From Mastigamoeba balamuthi (lineage: Eukaryota; Evosea; Mastigamoebida; Mastigamoebidae), in the NCBI GenBank assembly GCA_902651635.1, contig CACRSC010001917.1, forward strand, positions 149,218 to 213,217: a stretch of DNA of 64,000 bases, in the 5' to 3' direction. Made by a program: the position numbers and the translations under genes. Each line of letters opens with the position of its first letter. Within the stretch, counting starts at the first letter, position 1. Below the pieces are notes generated by a model that was not told the DNA's origin, made no database searches, and saw nothing but the letters and a program-made list of their open reading frames with translations. Below are positions 1 to 11,923 of the stretch, in pieces.

Positions 1-713
1 AGGGGAAGAGGAGGAGGAGGGGAGAAGGGGACCGCACAGATTCCTCCCAAAACATCGCGGGCGAGGGAGGGAAGGGAGGGCGCGGGCGCGGGCGAGGTTG
101 GTGGGGCCGCCCGGGGGGCGCGGGGGTGGTGTGGCGAGGGGAGGAGGGAGAGCGGTGTGATCGGGATGGGGCGCTAGAAATGAGTGCGGGAGGAACGGCG
201 CCCGCCCCGATGATGTAACGCGAAAATATCCGTGCGCTGTACACTTGAGGAGCAGCAACACGCCACTGCTTCAGGAAGACGGATCTGCTGTACCTTTGAC
301 CGGAATCTGGCCTGTGACGAAGCCCCTGAAGGTGCAGTGCGTCAGGAGTGCGTGGATGCTGGCCAGTGGTCGGCCTCCTTCAGCAGCTCGCACGCATCAG
401 GTGATTCCAGACACACCGGATCACCAGTTTTTGCATTTTCGTACCGTGGGTAGCTCCCGTCCTTCTACACTGCATCGTGTTTTATCCGGCCTTTGGGGAA
501 AATCAATTGTGTTCCTTCTGAGGCAGATGGTCCACCCCATATCTCCGCCAGTGGCCGCTGATTGACCCTCATCAGTCCCTGATTCGCATCCGCCTGATGA
601 ACGCAAGCGCGCCGGAAACCAGTCGACGTCAGGACACGCCAGATACGATTGTCATAACGTCTTTTTCAGGACCAGAAAGAAAAGGGCAACACAGAAGCAA
701 ACGCACAAGCGCA
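1..713. other. Upstream intergenic region
   Basis: No supported gene. The first 170 bases are purine-rich and strongly G-rich, like the tail of an intron or UTR of a gene lying left of the window. The rest is upstream sequence of the aldehyde dehydrogenase. A TTTTTCAG just before the start codon could be the acceptor of a 5' UTR intron, but no donor is evident. Confidence 0.5.
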
Positions 714-2707
714 ATGGCTGTTCTCGTCAAGGACCTCGTGAGCGCGGAGATGGTCTTCCCCGCGGCCTCGTCCGTGCCCGCCCAGTACCGCCTCACCCCT
801 GTCGTCCAGAAGGACTACCTCATCAACGGCCAGCTCGTCTCCTGGACCGCACGTCCCCCATCTCGGACCTCCTCCACCTCCTCCGGGGGGGAGCTCACTC
901 GCAGCAGGGGCCGCGCGAGAGGGTGCTGGGGCCGGTGTGCTTCAAGGACGGGGGGCTGCAGCAGCAGGTGGTGGGCGAGTACCCGCTGCTCACAGCCAAG
1001 GAGGCCCTCGACGCGCTCAGGGCAGCCGCCAGCGCCTACGGCAACGGCCAGGGGTTCTGGCCCCTGCTCAGCGTGGCCGAGCGCATCGGCTACATGCAGC
1101 GCTTCGTCATCCGCATGAAGGCCCAGCGCGACCGGTGCGCCCCGCTGCTAGACGGAGGGAATCCGGCCATTGCGCGGAACAAGGGAATTTCGAGGCTGAT
1201 GATGTGGCAAAAATGGGGTTGGGCGGCTGCGGCGAGTAAAACAGGGTCGTGCAGCTGCTGATGTGGGAGATCGGCAAGTCGCTCAAGGCGTCGCAGGGCG
1301 AGTTTGACCGCACGGTGCAGTACATCCAGGACACGATCGACTCGCTCAAGGACCTCGACCGCACCTCGAGCCGCTTCACCATCTCCGAGGGCGTCGTCGC
1401 CCAGATCCGCCGCGCCCCGCTGGGCGTCGTCCTCTGCATGGGCCCCTACAAGTACGGAAGGGGGGAGGGGGAAGTCACCTCCACTCTACCCGATTTGGGT
1501 CTGACACGTCACTGCAACGTCACCTCCCGCACAGCTACCCGCTGAACGAGACCTTCACGACGCTGATCCCGGCGATACTGATGGGCAACACGGTCATCTT
1601 CAAGCCGCCGCGCATGGGCGTCCTGCTGCACTCGCCGCTGCTCGAGGCGTTCCGCGACTGCTTCCCCCCGGGCGTCGTCAACACCGTCTACGGCGAGGGC
1701 CCCACGATCATCACCCCGATCATGGCCAGCGGCGACACGTCCGTGCTCGCGTTCATCGGCTCGAGCAGGGTCGCCGACGTGCTCAAGAAGCAGCACCCCA
1801 AGCCCCACCGCCTGCGCTGCGTGCTGGGGCTCGACGCCAAGAACGCCGGCATCGTGCTGGCAGACGCGGACCTCGAGCTCGCGGTCCAGGAGTCCGTGCT
1901 GGGCGCCCTGTCGTTCAACGGCCAGCGCTGCACGGCCCTCAAGATCCTCTGGGTGCACAGGTTTCCGAGATCCCCCCCCCAGATTTTCTCGCAATTTCGA
2001 GAATTTGACGTGGCGCAGGTCGATCTACGAGAGGTTCGTCTCGATGTTCTGCTCGCGCGTGGACGGCCTCAAGGCGGGCATGCCCTGGGATAACCCCGAT
2101 CTCACGCCGCTGCCGGACGTGTCGGTGGCGGCACGCATGACCCGCATCGTCACCGACGCGGTCAGCAAGGGGGCTCGCATCGCCAACGCCAGGGGCGGCT
2201 CCTGTGCTGCGACCTTCTTCCACCCGGCAGTCCTCGTCGATGTCAAGGTCAGTACAGAATGATGACGCAAACTCCGGCAAAACTCAGATTCCGGAATCAC
2301 AGCCCAACATGGATATCTGGACCGAGGAGCAGTTCGGGCCCATCACCCCGATCGTCCCCTTCGACAACGTCGCCGAGCCCATCCGCTTCATCGACGACTC
2401 CAACTACGGCCAGCAGGTCGCCGTCTTTGGGCGCGACCCCGCGGTGATCGGCTCCCTGGTGGACAGCCTGGTCAACCAGGTCTGCCGCGTGAACATCAAC
2501 AGCCAGTGCCAGCGCGGCCCCGACACGTTCCCCTTCACGGGGCGCAAGGACAGCGCCGAGGGCACGCTGAGCGTCAGCGACGCGCTGAGGGTGTTCAGCC
2601 TGCGCACGCTCGTGGCCTCCAAGATGACCGAGGACAACAACAGGCTGATAACCGACATTGTGCAGTCGCGCAAGTCCAAGTTCATCAGCACGGACTTCAT
2701 CCTCTGA
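714..2707 (+). CDS. GAPN-like NADP-dependent aldehyde dehydrogenase
   Basis: Cytosolic aldehyde dehydrogenase of the non-phosphorylating glyceraldehyde-3-phosphate dehydrogenase type, expected to oxidise GAP to 3-phosphoglycerate with NADP. Six exons read in order. Introns are about 849-907, 1135-1244, 1452-1534, 1961-2018 and 2248-2302; each join restores family sequence (for example GPY-N-YPLNE across the third). Visible motifs are MGPYNYPLNETF (cofactor-binding entry), FKPPRMG, the catalytic cysteine in [10 protein letters not shown], and the C-terminal [15 protein letters not shown]. The usual ELGGK general-base motif reads GLDAK, so glutamate is replaced. From memory, a bacterial GAPN-like subfamily carries a similar GLEAK, so this looks clade-specific rather than a lesion. 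The first intron appears to use a GC donor. The start is the first ATG in frame with an N-terminus like that of the family. Length is about 520 residues, normal for the family. Substrate is inferred. Confidence 0.85.
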
Positions 2708-3316
2708 GGGGTGTGGGCCCCTCCCTGCTTGGCGGGGTCCCTCCGCCCCGACCCCTCGGACGCCCGGCCTCGCACACTGCCCCCGCGGCCCGCGCACACG
2801 TGTTGGAGGGGAATAGGGGAGTGAAATTGCCGAAGTGCGGTTATGCTCTTCAACTGCCGCAATTGGCTGATTTCTTTTTGCTGTGTTTGTTGCATCCAGG
2901 ATCCTGTGGAATGATGTGCGGTGATCTTACCCAGAGTGCGACTGCGAAATGCGAAATGGTTGAGAGCGCGGAAAACGGGCGACCTCCACGAAGTCCCTTG
3001 AATAAGTGTTTGGTGCACTGAGTTGTGCTCCCGAAACAGCCTGTGCACTTTGATGCAGAGCCGATGTTTTCCGGACCGCGGTCAAGAACCGCCGGGAAAG
3101 CTCGCTAGCACCAGAGCATCCGCTGAGCAGGGGACCTTGGCGATGCGGAACTGACGGAATCTAACAGGATATTAATGTTGTGGAACTCCGCTGTGTGGGC
3201 AGGATATTCTGTGACGCACCCACCCCTCCTCACAACACAAAAACTTACCCGCACCATCACACACCCTCAGCGCAACAGGGCAAGGGGAAAAAAACCGCGC
3301 CAAAAACCCCGCTGCA
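2708..3316. other. Intergenic region
   Basis: About 600 bases between two plus-strand genes. No open frame with recognisable content on either strand; presumably the 3' UTR of the dehydrogenase and the promoter of the small Cys-rich gene. No clear TATA box or poly(A) signal was seen. Confidence 0.5.
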
Positions 3317-3804
3317 ATGAACTCGGACATGTCAGACAACGGCAACACTGAGCTGCGGCTGCGCGACGACGAGCTGCTCAACAGCGACAACCTGCCGCGC
3401 CTGCAGCCCCTGCAGCCCTCGTCGCTGCCGCTGCTGCGGGTGCCCGACGACTGCACGCACGCCTCGGACTGCCCGTGCTGCGACTTCTGCCGCTGCGGGA
3501 GCACTCGCGGCGAGCGCATGTCCCGCTGCGTCGTGTGCTCGCGCCAGTCGTGCAGGTCCTGCGTGTGCGTCGTACCCTTTTTTTTTTCGGTTTGGTTTAC
3601 CGGCTCTTAAGTTCGAGCCGATTTCGGGCACCGGGGTTTTCGGCACCCGGCGGTTCTGTTACTGATCCCCAGGGTGTGGTGGCGCTCAGGTTCGCGGGGT
3701 CGATGTACAAAAGGATGAGCGGGTACAAGTGCCTGGGGTGCATCGGCAAGCCGTCGGCCCACGGAGGGTCGTCCTCGCAGCACAGCCTCGGGGTTTTCTG
3801 GTGA
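3317..3804 (+). CDS. Small cysteine-rich protein, function unknown
   Basis: Two exons joined across an intron at about 3563-3672; a phase-0 join is the only one keeping both open frames. The product is about 125 residues. An acidic, leucine-rich N-terminus is followed by a cluster of cysteines (CPCCDFCRCG, then RCVVCSRQSCRSC) and a second-exon CLGC. The spacing looks like zinc ligands, but it does not match RING, B-box or any family I can name. There is no signal peptide or membrane span, so a soluble intracellular zinc protein is the simplest reading. It converges on the minus-strand gene ending at 4524. I do not recognise the gene. Confidence 0.55.
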
Positions 3805-4523
3805 CCGCACGCGCTGGCGGGGGGGCCCTCATCGCAAGGCGAGTGGCCCCAGTGAGGCGACGTCCATGCTTGTCGAGAGGGAGCCGCGGGAAGGAGGCCG
3901 CGGAATGGATCCGGTCGCCCTGTCACTGATTTTCTGTAATCGCATACACACGCACACGCGCACACGCCCGCTTTCCAACAGAAGGACATCTTACTCGGAC
4001 CAGAGCCCCTGGTGCGGCCTTTAGAAAGAGAGTCTGGGCGCTGCGTGGCGGGCGAGAGAAGAGTCGGAATAGGGAGAACGAGGCGACCGGAAAACTTGAC
4101 ATGTTCACGCCAGAAAAGGAGGTCCTAATGAGCTGTCTAGAAATCCGCCGTGAGGGACGAAGGCTGTGGGACACCGCGGGATGGCAAAGCAACAGCCTCC
4201 TGACAATCCAAGTGTTGTTACTGGGATGGCCGTTGCGTTTGAGAGCCTGAGGTGCTGGGGAATGTCACGCCTTTCCCTGAAGAAGAACACCACCACCGGA
4301 TTTTTCATTCCCCATGTTACCAAAACATGGATCCGTGTGGTAAAAATAGGGCCGAAAAGGCTCTTCACCCGAGCATGTTTGAGCGTCTAAATGAATTCCT
4401 TTTTTAAAATCGACAAACATTCCGGTTTTCTGACGGTGGTGGGTGGGGTGTGGTATGGCTCCAAGGAAGGGCTGGGCTGGGATGTCCGGGCCAGCTGCGA
4501 TGGTATGGATGGTATGTAGTAGT
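3805..4523. other. Convergent intergenic region
   Basis: About 720 bases between converging genes, so it should hold two 3' UTRs. It contains a short CA/CG-alternating tract at about 3944-3966. No supported gene on either strand. Confidence 0.5.
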
Positions 4524-5978
4524 TTACTGGTGGAGGAACAGCTGGCTGGGGCCTGCCTGCACCTCCTCCTCCTTCTCCTGCTCTAGCCCATCCGACGTTC
4601 CCTTCAGCCGGCGCCTCGGCTGCTCCACCTCGGGCTCGGGCTGTTTGAGGGATTGGCCTTGTAAAATTCCCTGCAACACCAGAAGCTGCAGCAGTTGCCC
4701 CACCTGGACCTGCTCCAGGAACTGCAGCTTCACCGACTCGTTCTGCACCATGGCGGTGTGCGGCGGCGACTCGTGCACGGGCTCCGCTGGCGCGGCGTCC
4801 CCAGAGTCCTCCGGGGGCTGCGCTGGCACGGGCGTCTGGTGGCCGCTCGCCGGCGCTCCGTCCTCGGAGGGCGCAGCCTTCACAGCGGCCGCAGACGCAG
4901 CCTCTGCGCGCTTCTTGCGCCCGGGGCGCGAGCCCGCGGCCGCGTTGGCCGACGGCTTGCTGCACAGCGCGAGGGGCGACGACTTGACGCAGACGACCAG
5001 CTCGCCCGCCTTGTTCTTGATGTTCATCGAGAGCAGCACGCGGCCGCCCAGGTGCAGCCGCGACGAGTTGCACCTCCTGCGAGTGGGGCGTGGGGAGGAC
5101 CAGACCGCGCGGGTGAGTCGGTTGAAAGGAGGCGTGGGGAGAGGGAGGGCGAGTAGCGAGGGGCTCATACGATTTGCATCGGTCGAAAACGAACTCGACC
5201 AGGCCGTCCGAGTGCTTGACCGACACGGCCTTGGTGCCCGCGGTCAGGCCCACGACGACGTTGGGCTTGCCGCTCCTGCAGCACTTGGCGCACGGCTCGA
5301 GGGCTGCGGCGAGAGAGAGAGAGGGGGGAGGGGGGCAGAGAGAGAAAAGTAATGAGGGGTCGTTGGGCCAAATGAAGCAAATTCTTGGGCTCACGCTTGC
5401 CGTCCGTGCTGCCCTCGAGGACCGTGAACGCCGCGTGGCCCGCCTTCCAGACGTCGGCCTCGGTCACGCCGTGGTCCTCGAGCCACTGCGATCCCGCCAC
5501 GACGGTTGCCTGGCACGGGGTGGGCGCGCGCGATCGCCGATAAGGACCACCGGGGCGAAGGGCGGAGCGTTGCGTGTGCGCCCCGTCGGAAATAGAGAGG
5601 CGCCTACTTTAAATGGGGCAGCTGGCGGAATAAGGGGCGGAGTGCTGTGCGCACAGTGAACGCCGCTGCGAGGAAGACCTTGCCGTGGCTGAGGCACAGC
5701 ACGGGGGGCTGCCCACGGCGCTCGCCAGCCTCGCCGCTCGAGGCCTCGTCCTCGACCTCCGGGGGCTCGACCGACGCGGGTGCCGACTCGTCCTCGTCGA
5801 CGGGCGAGAGCGTGTGCGGCCCCTGCGGCTCCTGCTGCTGCAGCTGCAGGTGCTGCTGGACCTCGGCCAGCTCGTCGTCGAAGCCCTGCATGGGCTGCAG
5901 GTCCAGCGCCGCGTCCCCGAGCGCGACCTCGGGCTCGCCAAAGTACATGCGCTCCGTGTCGCTGTACTCGGGTTCCAT
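4524..5978 (-). CDS. Putative transcriptional regulator with cysteine-bearing core
   Basis: Four exons on the minus strand: about 5978-5650, 5509-5395, 5303-5171 and 5073-4524. A second in-frame ATG at 6017 could add 13 residues; the inner one is chosen because MEPEYSDTER starts the acidic region. The N-terminus is acidic and Gln-rich (EVQQHLQLQQQ). The core runs CAKCCRSGKPNVVVG, a segment ending FDRCKSCNSSRLHLGGRVLL, then SSPLALCSKP followed by basic RKKRAE. A paired-Cys core ending in a strand, SKP and a basic patch recalls Ig-like DNA-binding folds of amoebozoan regulators, but I cannot name a family. The C-terminus is charged and leucine/glutamine-rich. Nuclear role is inference. Splices are supported by frame continuity and by pyrimidine-rich acceptor tracts. 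Confidence 0.6.
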
Positions 5979-6869
5979 ACCGGCTGTGGGCTGTGGGTCT
6001 GTGTGGGAGTCGAGCAAGACTATGTTATGGTCTCCGCGACCGTGTGTGTCAACGTATTTTTAGATTCGGTGCGTTGCCCGTGTTGGGCACCGCCGAAAAC
6101 GGACCGCTGCGCCTTACACGGCTCGCGTTTTCGGGTTCTGCGGGCCCGCCTCGCGGAGACGCGGCGGCGGACCGGTGGGCACTCGGGGCGACTGGGCAGA
6201 ACCGAGCAGACGCGGGGACCAGACCCGCCGGCCGCCGGGTTCCCGTCGAAGGTCCATCGAAGCGGAATTTCCTTATCGGCTCTATAAATACGCCCCTCAT
6301 GACGCAACGTGTACCGAGGTGCACGGGAGCGAACACACAGCGAAGGCTGCCGAACGAGACCCGAAGAGGGTCCGCCCCCCGACGTCCGTTCTCCGACGCC
6401 TTCCACAGTCGAGTCCCCCTCGGGGCTCTTCTGCCCGGTCCCTGCATCCCGAGTGTGCCGGCCCTGTTCGCTCGGCCCTCCCAGTGCGTGGGCTGTGGAA
6501 CTCGGGCGGGGTGGGCTCGACGAACCCCCTCGGTCGATCTGCTGCTGCGTGCCCTCGGGCCCTCTGCGTAATAATAGCAGCGACCAGGGCGGCGATCTCA
6601 CAGAAGTGATCAAAAGAGGCTGTATGGGCCGGAACTCCTATTCGAGCGAACTGCGCCTCACCGTTGCGGGCATGCACGCACAGGAAGACACGCAGGCCCG
6701 AGAGACGCACATTAGCGAGGCGGAGGGAGGCGGGGGAGTGTCTGGGGGAAGGGGGTTCAGAGGCAATTGAGAAGGGCGTTGCGAGGGGTGTTGTCCATCT
6801 GTATATCTCTAGCTGTGCTGAGGGGCTGTCTGCTGCCGGGGGGCCCCCCCTCCCACCTCCGGGCCCTCC
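5979..6869. other. Intergenic region upstream of the 5978 gene
   Basis: About 890 GC-rich bases between the start of the putative regulator and the stop of the RhoGEF gene, both on the minus strand. It contains TATAAATA on the plus strand at 6283-6290 with no convincing plus-strand gene after it. Open frames of 100-260 codons occur on both strands but have arginine/proline-rich composition typical of GC-rich non-coding DNA. Confidence 0.5.
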
Positions 6870-9800
6870 CTACTTGTGCAGCGTGTGGCGCCTCTTCATG
6901 CACTCGTCCTTGAGGCTGTTGATCTGCGAGGCCCACTTGCTCCTGTCGGCGTCCGAGCCGAAGGCCAGCGTCCAGACGCGCCGCTCGTCCTTGGCGGCCG
7001 CTGCGCTCTGCGAGGCCTGGTTCTGCAGCCTCATGCAGTGCTCGGCGTTCTTGACGTCGGCCACGCGCTCCGTCACGACGACCGACTCGTTCGACACGGA
7101 GCCCTTGTAGTTGTAGCGGCCCTTGCCCGTGGGCCTGCCGACGACGACGACGTCGTTGAAGACGAAGAGGTGCGCGTGCTTGCCCGACGACGAGGGCGTC
7201 TTGTAGAGCATGAACGGCGTGTCGGCCACAAAGCGCCTGTTGGGCGCGATCAGCGTCGGGAACTTGCCGCGCAGGTGCGACTGGACCTCGCTGAGCTTGG
7301 CCATGTTCTCGGCGTCGCGCTTGCGCTCGTTGATGTACTCGCCGGTGCTCTTCATCTCGGCGACGGCCTTCTGCAGGTTCGCGTAGTCGGGGTGCTCGGC
7401 CGGCGTGTGCTTGAGCAGGTCCGCCAGCAGCAGGATGTAGCGCGGCACGCGCTGCACCGGGAAGATCAGCACCGAGTTGAGCGCGAGGTCCGGCCGCGCT
7501 TTCTCGGTCGTGTCGAGGAACTGCTGGAACGCGAGGTTCTCCTTGCGCAGGCGGCTCAGCGTCGACGTCGCGTTCTCGTAGTTGTTCACGTACTCGACGT
7601 ACGAGCGCAGGTACACCGTCACCATGATGAACACGTCCCCGATCGGCGTCGTCTCGTTCCAGTTGGCCAGCCTGCTCCCCAGCTGTTCCGAGTTTTCGTT
7701 CCGTTTTCAATTCGGATTGTTATTTGAGGGCATTCAATTGCAAGGAAAAAGAAGACGGCACCTTGTCGAGGAGGACGCTGTTGAAGTTGGCGATGACCTC
7801 GATGTTGGAGAACATGGCCTTGATGGCGGCGCGCGGCACTATCTCGCCGGGCGTCCCGCACATCTCGTTGAGCGGGCGCAGGAAGTTGAGGATCACGTGC
7901 TTGATGCCGTCAATGTACGTCTTCTCCGTGTCGTACATCTCGCGCACAATGTACGTGCGCCTCTGGTGCACCTGCACGTGCTCGGGCGTCAGAGAGGGAA
8001 GAGCGAAGAGAGCGAAGAAGGAAGAGGGAAGAGGAGAGAGACAGAGACAGAGACAGAGGCCCTCCCCCGGCGGGCTCTCCCCAACCCCAAGGCGACGGGC
8101 GTGCCTTCTTCTTGAGCTCTGCGTCGGACTCGGCCTTCTTCCTGGCGGCCTCCTCCTCCTCGGCCTTCTTGCGCCTGCGCTCCTCCTCCTCGAGCTCGAC
8201 CTTCTTGCGCGCGAGCTCCTCGGCGGCGCGGCGCTGGCGCTTGATCTCCTCCTCGGCGGCCAGGCGCTGGCGCTCGAGCTCGTCGCGCTTCTGCTGCTCC
8301 TTGACGACCGCGAGCTTCTGCGCGGCCTCGCGGGCGGCGCGCTCGGCGGCCTCGGCCCTCTCCTTCCCCTTCCTCTCCTCCTCCTCCTGCGCCTTGCGCT
8401 GCGCCTCGGCCTTAGCCTTCCTCTCGCGCTCCGCCGTCTCCGCCGCCCTCCGTTGCTCCTCTGGCGGATTCGGAATTGGGAAATTGAGGAAACTGGGAAT
8501 TCGGGAATTGGATTATCGGAAACGGACCTTCGTGGCGGCGCTGGGCCTCCTCCTCGCGCCTGGCCTGCTCCTCGGCGGCCCTGCGCTCCTCCTCGATCGC
8601 GCGGAGCTTGGCCTCCTCCTCGGCGATGCGCCTGGCGGCCTCCTCGCGCTCGGCCTTCTCGCGCTCGAGGCGCTTCTGCTCTGCGTAGCGCTTGCGGGCC
8701 TCCTCGCGCTCCTGGCGCCTGCGCTCGCGCTCCTCCTCCTCGGCCCTGCGCTTCTCCTCCTCGACGCGCAGCTGCTCGGCCTGCTGGCGCTTGATCTCCT
8801 GCTCGCGGGCCCTCTGCTCCTGCTCGCGCTGCAGCTTGGCGGCCGCCGCGCGCATCTCGGCCTCCTTGTTCATCGCCTGCAGGCGCTCGATCAGCGCCTT
8901 GGCCTCGTCCTCGGCCTTCTTGCGCGCCCGCGCCTCCTCCTCGCGCCGGGCCTGCTCCTCGGCGGCCCTGCGCGCCTCCTCCTCGCGCCGCTTGCGCTCC
9001 TCCTCGGCCTTGCGCGCGGCCTCGTCGCTGCGGCGGCGCTCCTCCTCCTCGCGGCGCTTGCGGGCCTCCTTCTCGGCGCGCTCGCGCTGCAGCTCCTGCT
9101 CGAGGCGCGCCTGCTCGAGGACCTTGCGCTGCTCCTCCTCGCGCAGCCTGCGCCGCTCCTCCTCCTCGCGGCGCTCGTCCTCGAGGTCCTTCTTCTGCTT
9201 CTCGTCGAGCACCACCGCCACGGGCTTCCGCGCCGACCCGCGCGAGCCCCCGCTGGCCGCGATGCGCGCCAGCACCGCCGAGGTGTCGACCACGTCGTCG
9301 CTCTCGGGCGGGTACTCCTTCTCGAACGCGAACTTCATGTTGCCCAGCACGACGCCCGCCTGCGCCTGCACCTCCGCGTCCTGCCCGGCCCCCGCGCAGC
9401 GCTCGACCAGCGCGAGCTCCGCCGGGTGCTCCGAGAGCCACTTGCGCACGCGGCCCTCGACCGTGAAGATCGTCAGCACGCGCAGCGCCGCCAGCTTCAG
9501 CCCGCGGTCCTGCGCCTGCAGCAGCGACGCCACCTGCGTCGTCGTGGCGATGCGCACCACCAGCAGCCTCGCGACCTCTGCGCGGGCGGCGGCAGGGGGG
9601 CAATCGGGCCGTGAGGAGGGGGCGAGGGGAGGGAGGCCCGAGGGCAGAGGGGAGGCGGGTAAGGCGCACCGTGCATCGAGATGTTGCCCATGAGGCTGAG
9701 GCAGAGGGTCTTGACGGTGAGGTCGCCGGCCTGCAGCGTCCTGTTCAGGTCCGTGATCAGCGCCTTGTCCTTGAACGCCTGCGCCCTCTCGCCTGCAGGC

Positions 9801-11923
9801 CGTGGGGCGGAGGCGTCCCGGCCTGTGAGGCGGGCGGGAGGGGAGAGAGCCACAGCGGGGTAGCGGGTACTCAACTCGAGAGCGAGAGGTTTTTGAGCGC
9901 GTTGAGGGCCAGCACGCGGATCTCGTGGGGCGCGTTCGAGTTGAGCAGGCCCACCAGCGCCTTGAGCCCGCCCGCGTCGATGATGGCCATGCGGAACGGC
10001 TCTGCATGCAGTCGCCGTTAGCAAGCGGAAGTGGGGGGCCAGGGGGGAAGGGGAAAGAAGCCCACCGTTGACGCCCGTCGCGTTGACGATGCCGCGCAGG
10101 ACCTCCTGCAGGATGCCGGGAGTGTTCTGGGGGCTCAGCTGCGCGACGAAGAGCTTGGGCACGTTCTCCTCGAGGCACGTGTCGACGTTCTCAGCTGTGT
10201 GTGAGGGACAAGAGAGAAGGAGGCAGAGGGGAACCGTGAGGAGAGAGAGAAGGAAGGATGGAAGGGGCCCCTCTGGCCAGCGGGCGACGCACAGTCGCAG
10301 AGCAGGTTGCCGAGGATCGACAGCAGCACCTCGCGCAGCGCGGCGTCCTTGGCATGGCGCAGCGCCGTGACGACCGTCTCGATGCCGCTGACGTCCTTGA
10401 CGACCGCCGACACCGACGACCCGCGCAGCGCGTTGCTCAGGAACTGCGCGAGCAGCGCGAACAGCGGCGAGTCCTGCCCGAGCACCATCATCTGCACAGC
10501 CCCCCCAGCACACGTCAGGAGGACGCTCGACAGGGGGAGCCAGACGGACGAGGTCGAAGGCGTGGTAGATGGCGTCGGGGGAGGCGGCGACGGCAGCGAC
10601 GCCCGCGGGGTCGACGCAGACGTTGTTGAGCGTCTTGAGCACGCGCTGCAGGGCCGCGGGGCTGTCGGTCTCGCCGAGGAGGCGGCCCAGGACCGAGGGC
10701 CCGCCCGCGGCGACGATCTGCGCGCGGCCCTCGGGCGACGCCGTCAGCGCCAGGACGACGGCCAGCGCCTCGTCGACGACGCGCGACGACGGCGTCGTGG
10801 CCCACGCCAGCAGCGCGGCGACGGCCCCGGCGTCGACGACCTCGTGCAGGCCCCGCACTGGGCCGACTGGCCGACGGCCATGACGCACGAGCGCAGCGCC
10901 AGGTACTCGTCGCTGCCGGGCGCCGGGCGCGTGATGGCCGACGCGGCCGCCACCAGCGCGCGGAACAGGCCGGCCTTGGCCGCGGCCTCGCGCGACTGCC
11001 GCGTCTCGGCGAGGTTCTTGAGCGCGCGGGCCGCCAGGTCCAGCGACTTGGCCGGCGCCTCTGCCGTTGGGGGAAGAGGGAGGCAGAGGAGAAGAGGGGG
11101 GGAAGGGTGGGGGAAATGAGCCCTCGGGGTGAGTGCAGGGAAAAGGAACACGTGTCCACAACGGGCCCCAGGCAAACACACGGGGGAGCGAGGGGGACGG
11201 GCAGTGGGGGTGGCTCTGAGAGGGGGGGGGTGCTGTGTCGGTGCGTTCCGCTTGTCCAGGAGTCCCCGGATGGGGAATTGCGGTGCACTCCCGAAAGATC
11301 AAAACAAATGCACACCGATTTCGGTTTCTCCAGGGGCAAAAAAGCGACGGCACACGCAACCCGCTCAGCCCAGCGGGCACACGCGCAGGCCCACGCATCC
11401 ACCGCCGGGCAGCAAAAACGCGGCAGAAGCGACAGGGGGGAGAAGAGAGAGAAGAGGAGAGATCCGGGGGGACGCACTGGGGCTGAGAGCGACGGCGAGG
11501 CGCGGGACGAGGCCGGCGGCCGCCACGTGCAGGCGGCTGGCCTCTGCGGTGGTGGCGCTCTCGAAGGCGCCCACGGCGAGCGTCCCGAACGCCTGGTGCT
11601 CGAACAGCGCCGCGACCTCGGCCGCCACGCTGCCCTGGGCCGCCGCCCCCGCGTTGGCCCTGTCGCCCATCGTCAGCAGGAACAGCCTCCGCGCCGCCTC
11701 TGCCGCGCTGCGATGACGTGGGGGAGGACGAGGAGAGTCAGTGATGACGTGGTATGACGTGTAGGAGGTGGCAGGGGGCGTGCCCGGGGTGCGGGGCGTG
11801 GAGGAGGAGGAGGAGCTTCTCCGAGTCGGTGGCGGACTCGTGGCCGCGGAGGAAGGGGGCGCCGGCGGCCAGGAAGCCGCGGACGTCGTTCTGCGGGTTG
11901 AACACGAACAGCTCCCTCGACAT
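6870..11923 (-). CDS. Armadillo-repeat / charged-helix / RhoGEF (DH-PH) protein
   Basis: Predicted guanine-nucleotide exchange factor for Rho-family GTPases, about 1,320 residues in about 12 exons. The N-terminal third (11.9-9.3 kb) is a run of armadillo-type helices, e.g. DAGGLKALVGLLNSNAPHEI and AVAALLAWATTPSSRVVDEA. Next comes about 450 residues of almost pure E/R/K/A sequence (9.2-8.1 kb), heptad-poor and probably a long single alpha helix or coiled coil. A DH domain follows (REMYDTEKTYIDGIKHVI near 7.9 kb; PVQRVPRYILLLADLLKHT near 7.43 kb), then a PH domain (7.25-6.9 kb) ending in KWASQINSLKDECMKRR. DH plus PH defines Dbl-family RhoGEFs; the ARM array probably targets it to a partner. 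The start is the first ATG, MSRELFVFNPQND. Introns carry pyrimidine-rich tracts on the coding strand; one in the helix (about 8541-8466) has an AT-rich core. Exon edges in the ARM part are approximate. Confidence 0.85.

Noticed and set aside
6283-6290. TATAAATA on the plus strand
   Set aside because: Good TATA-like word, but no convincing plus-strand gene or RNA follows; other promoters here lack a TATA box.
7720-9669. 649-codon minus-strand frame and a 500-codon plus-strand frame over the same region
   Set aside because: Alternative-frame and antisense readings of the E/R/K-rich helix of the RhoGEF protein; they cross its introns and have no features of their own.
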